From Chrysophaeum taylorii (taxonomy: Eukaryota; Sar; Pelagophyceae; Pelagomonadales; Pelagomonadaceae): 64,000 bases of DNA. The stretch is from positions 33,343 through 97,342 of the forward strand of contig JAQMWT010000015.1 in NCBI GenBank assembly GCA_029834535.1. The letters run 5' to 3'. The notes below the pieces were generated by a model. It searched no databases, was not told the origin of the DNA, and worked only from the letters and a program-made list of their open reading frames with translations. Positions 63,716-64,000 of the stretch are shown here, in pieces (the first letter of the stretch is position 1; each line of letters starts with the position of its first letter). The position numbers were made by a program, and so were the translations under genes.

Positions 63716-63905
63716 TCTTCGCCCTGATCTCTGTTGTCTCTTTTTTCTTGCCACAATGCCTCTGTGACGTCTTCCTCAAATGTGACGTCTTCCTCAAAGC
63801 TTCTCTGTGAGCGTCTCACTTACCCTTTTTCCTTTTCCTTCTTTTCCAGCACCTGTGTGAGGACCTCACTTACCCCTTTTCCTTTTCCTTCTTTTCCAGC
63901 ACCTG
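63716..63905 (+). repeat. Copia 3' untranslated region with short direct repeats
   Basis: TGTGACGTCTTCCTCAAA is repeated in tandem (63761-63797). A second pair built on CTCACTTACCC, CTTTTCCTTTTCC and TTCTTTTCCAGC lies at ~63815-63900. A pyrimidine-rich run replaces the usual purine tract just before the right LTR. Confidence 0.6.
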
Positions 63906-64000
63906 TGTGAAGAAGCTATGACACTTACCCCTGCACCACGTATCCAGTATCCTTACGTCTTTCTCCTATCGCTAGTCTAACGCCTCATACCATTCGTAAC
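63906..64000 (+). repeat. Right LTR (runs off the window by one base)
   Basis: It is identical to 58555-58649 by direct comparison; the final A of the TG...CA end would be the first base beyond the window. Confidence 0.88.

Larger units (their letters stand above)
58555..64000 (+). mobile_element. Ty1/copia LTR retrotransposon (right end at window edge)
   Basis: Near-identical 96-bp LTRs (58555-58650; 63906 to beyond 64000) flank a 5.3-kb interior. Order: PBS, Gag with zinc knuckle, protease, integrase, reverse transcriptase, RNase H. Integrase before RT defines copia. The interior is AT-richer than the surrounding genes, a sign of separate origin. Several frame breaks and one N (59216) interrupt gag-pol, so this copy is probably not autonomous as sequenced. 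The target duplication cannot be tested because the right flank is outside the window. Confidence 0.92.

Overview
The window is nuclear DNA of a eukaryote, most likely a photosynthetic stramenopile (pelagophyte-like alga). The evidence is a GC-rich, gene-dense layout with mostly intronless genes, very short GT-AG introns where introns exist, a bZIP-PAS transcription factor, a protein with a bipartite plastid/lumen targeting presequence, large Pmp-type beta-helix receptors with a Cys-rich and multi-TM C-terminus, a Ty1/copia retrotransposon and Helitron helicase remnants. The lineage is inferred from this combination of families, not from a marker gene.

Region 1 (1-13.1 kb) is a compact housekeeping block. 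It holds a 5'-truncated coiled-coil gene, a mitochondrial ATM1/ABCB7-type ABC transporter divergent from a coiled-coil gene, a six-exon F-box/armadillo gene, a SNAP-25-like Qb+Qc SNARE, a bZIP-PAS factor, a small coiled-coil gene convergent with an Erv46/ERGIC3 cargo receptor, and a probable thylakoid-lumen protein.

Region 2 (13.1-18.0 kb) is a tandem array of four ~1-kb units. Each unit carries a decayed Helitron Pif1-type helicase C-terminus followed by a short minisatellite. A MITE-like inverted repeat lies beside the array.

Region 3 (19.0-27.0 kb) has a giant single-exon LRR-protein kinase gene, an unknown gene and a small BAF-like helix-hairpin-helix protein.

Region 4 (28.4-45.4 kb) is a tandem duplication of a large receptor-like gene. 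Copy A (28.4-35.0 kb) is intact: eleven phase-consistent exons give about 1,912 residues, and most of the small exons carry a single beta-helix repeat unit. Copy B (39.1-45.4 kb) has at least five frame breaks and looks like a pseudogene. The spacer holds a partial duplication of copy A's 5' end and decayed coding sequence.

Region 5 (46.0-54.0 kb) has a small secreted Cys-rich protein gene with one frame break, then 7 kb of decayed reverse-transcriptase sequence and dispersed repeats.

Region 6 (54.0-64.0 kb) has a Listerin (LTN1)-like E3 ligase gene and a convergent rhomboid protease gene. A copia element with 96-bp LTRs is inserted 17 bp upstream of the rhomboid start codon, and its right LTR runs to the window edge.

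Several otherwise healthy genes (Listerin, rhomboid, the secreted protein) show one-base frame changes, some in homopolymer runs, and one base is N. Part of the frame damage may therefore be consensus error.
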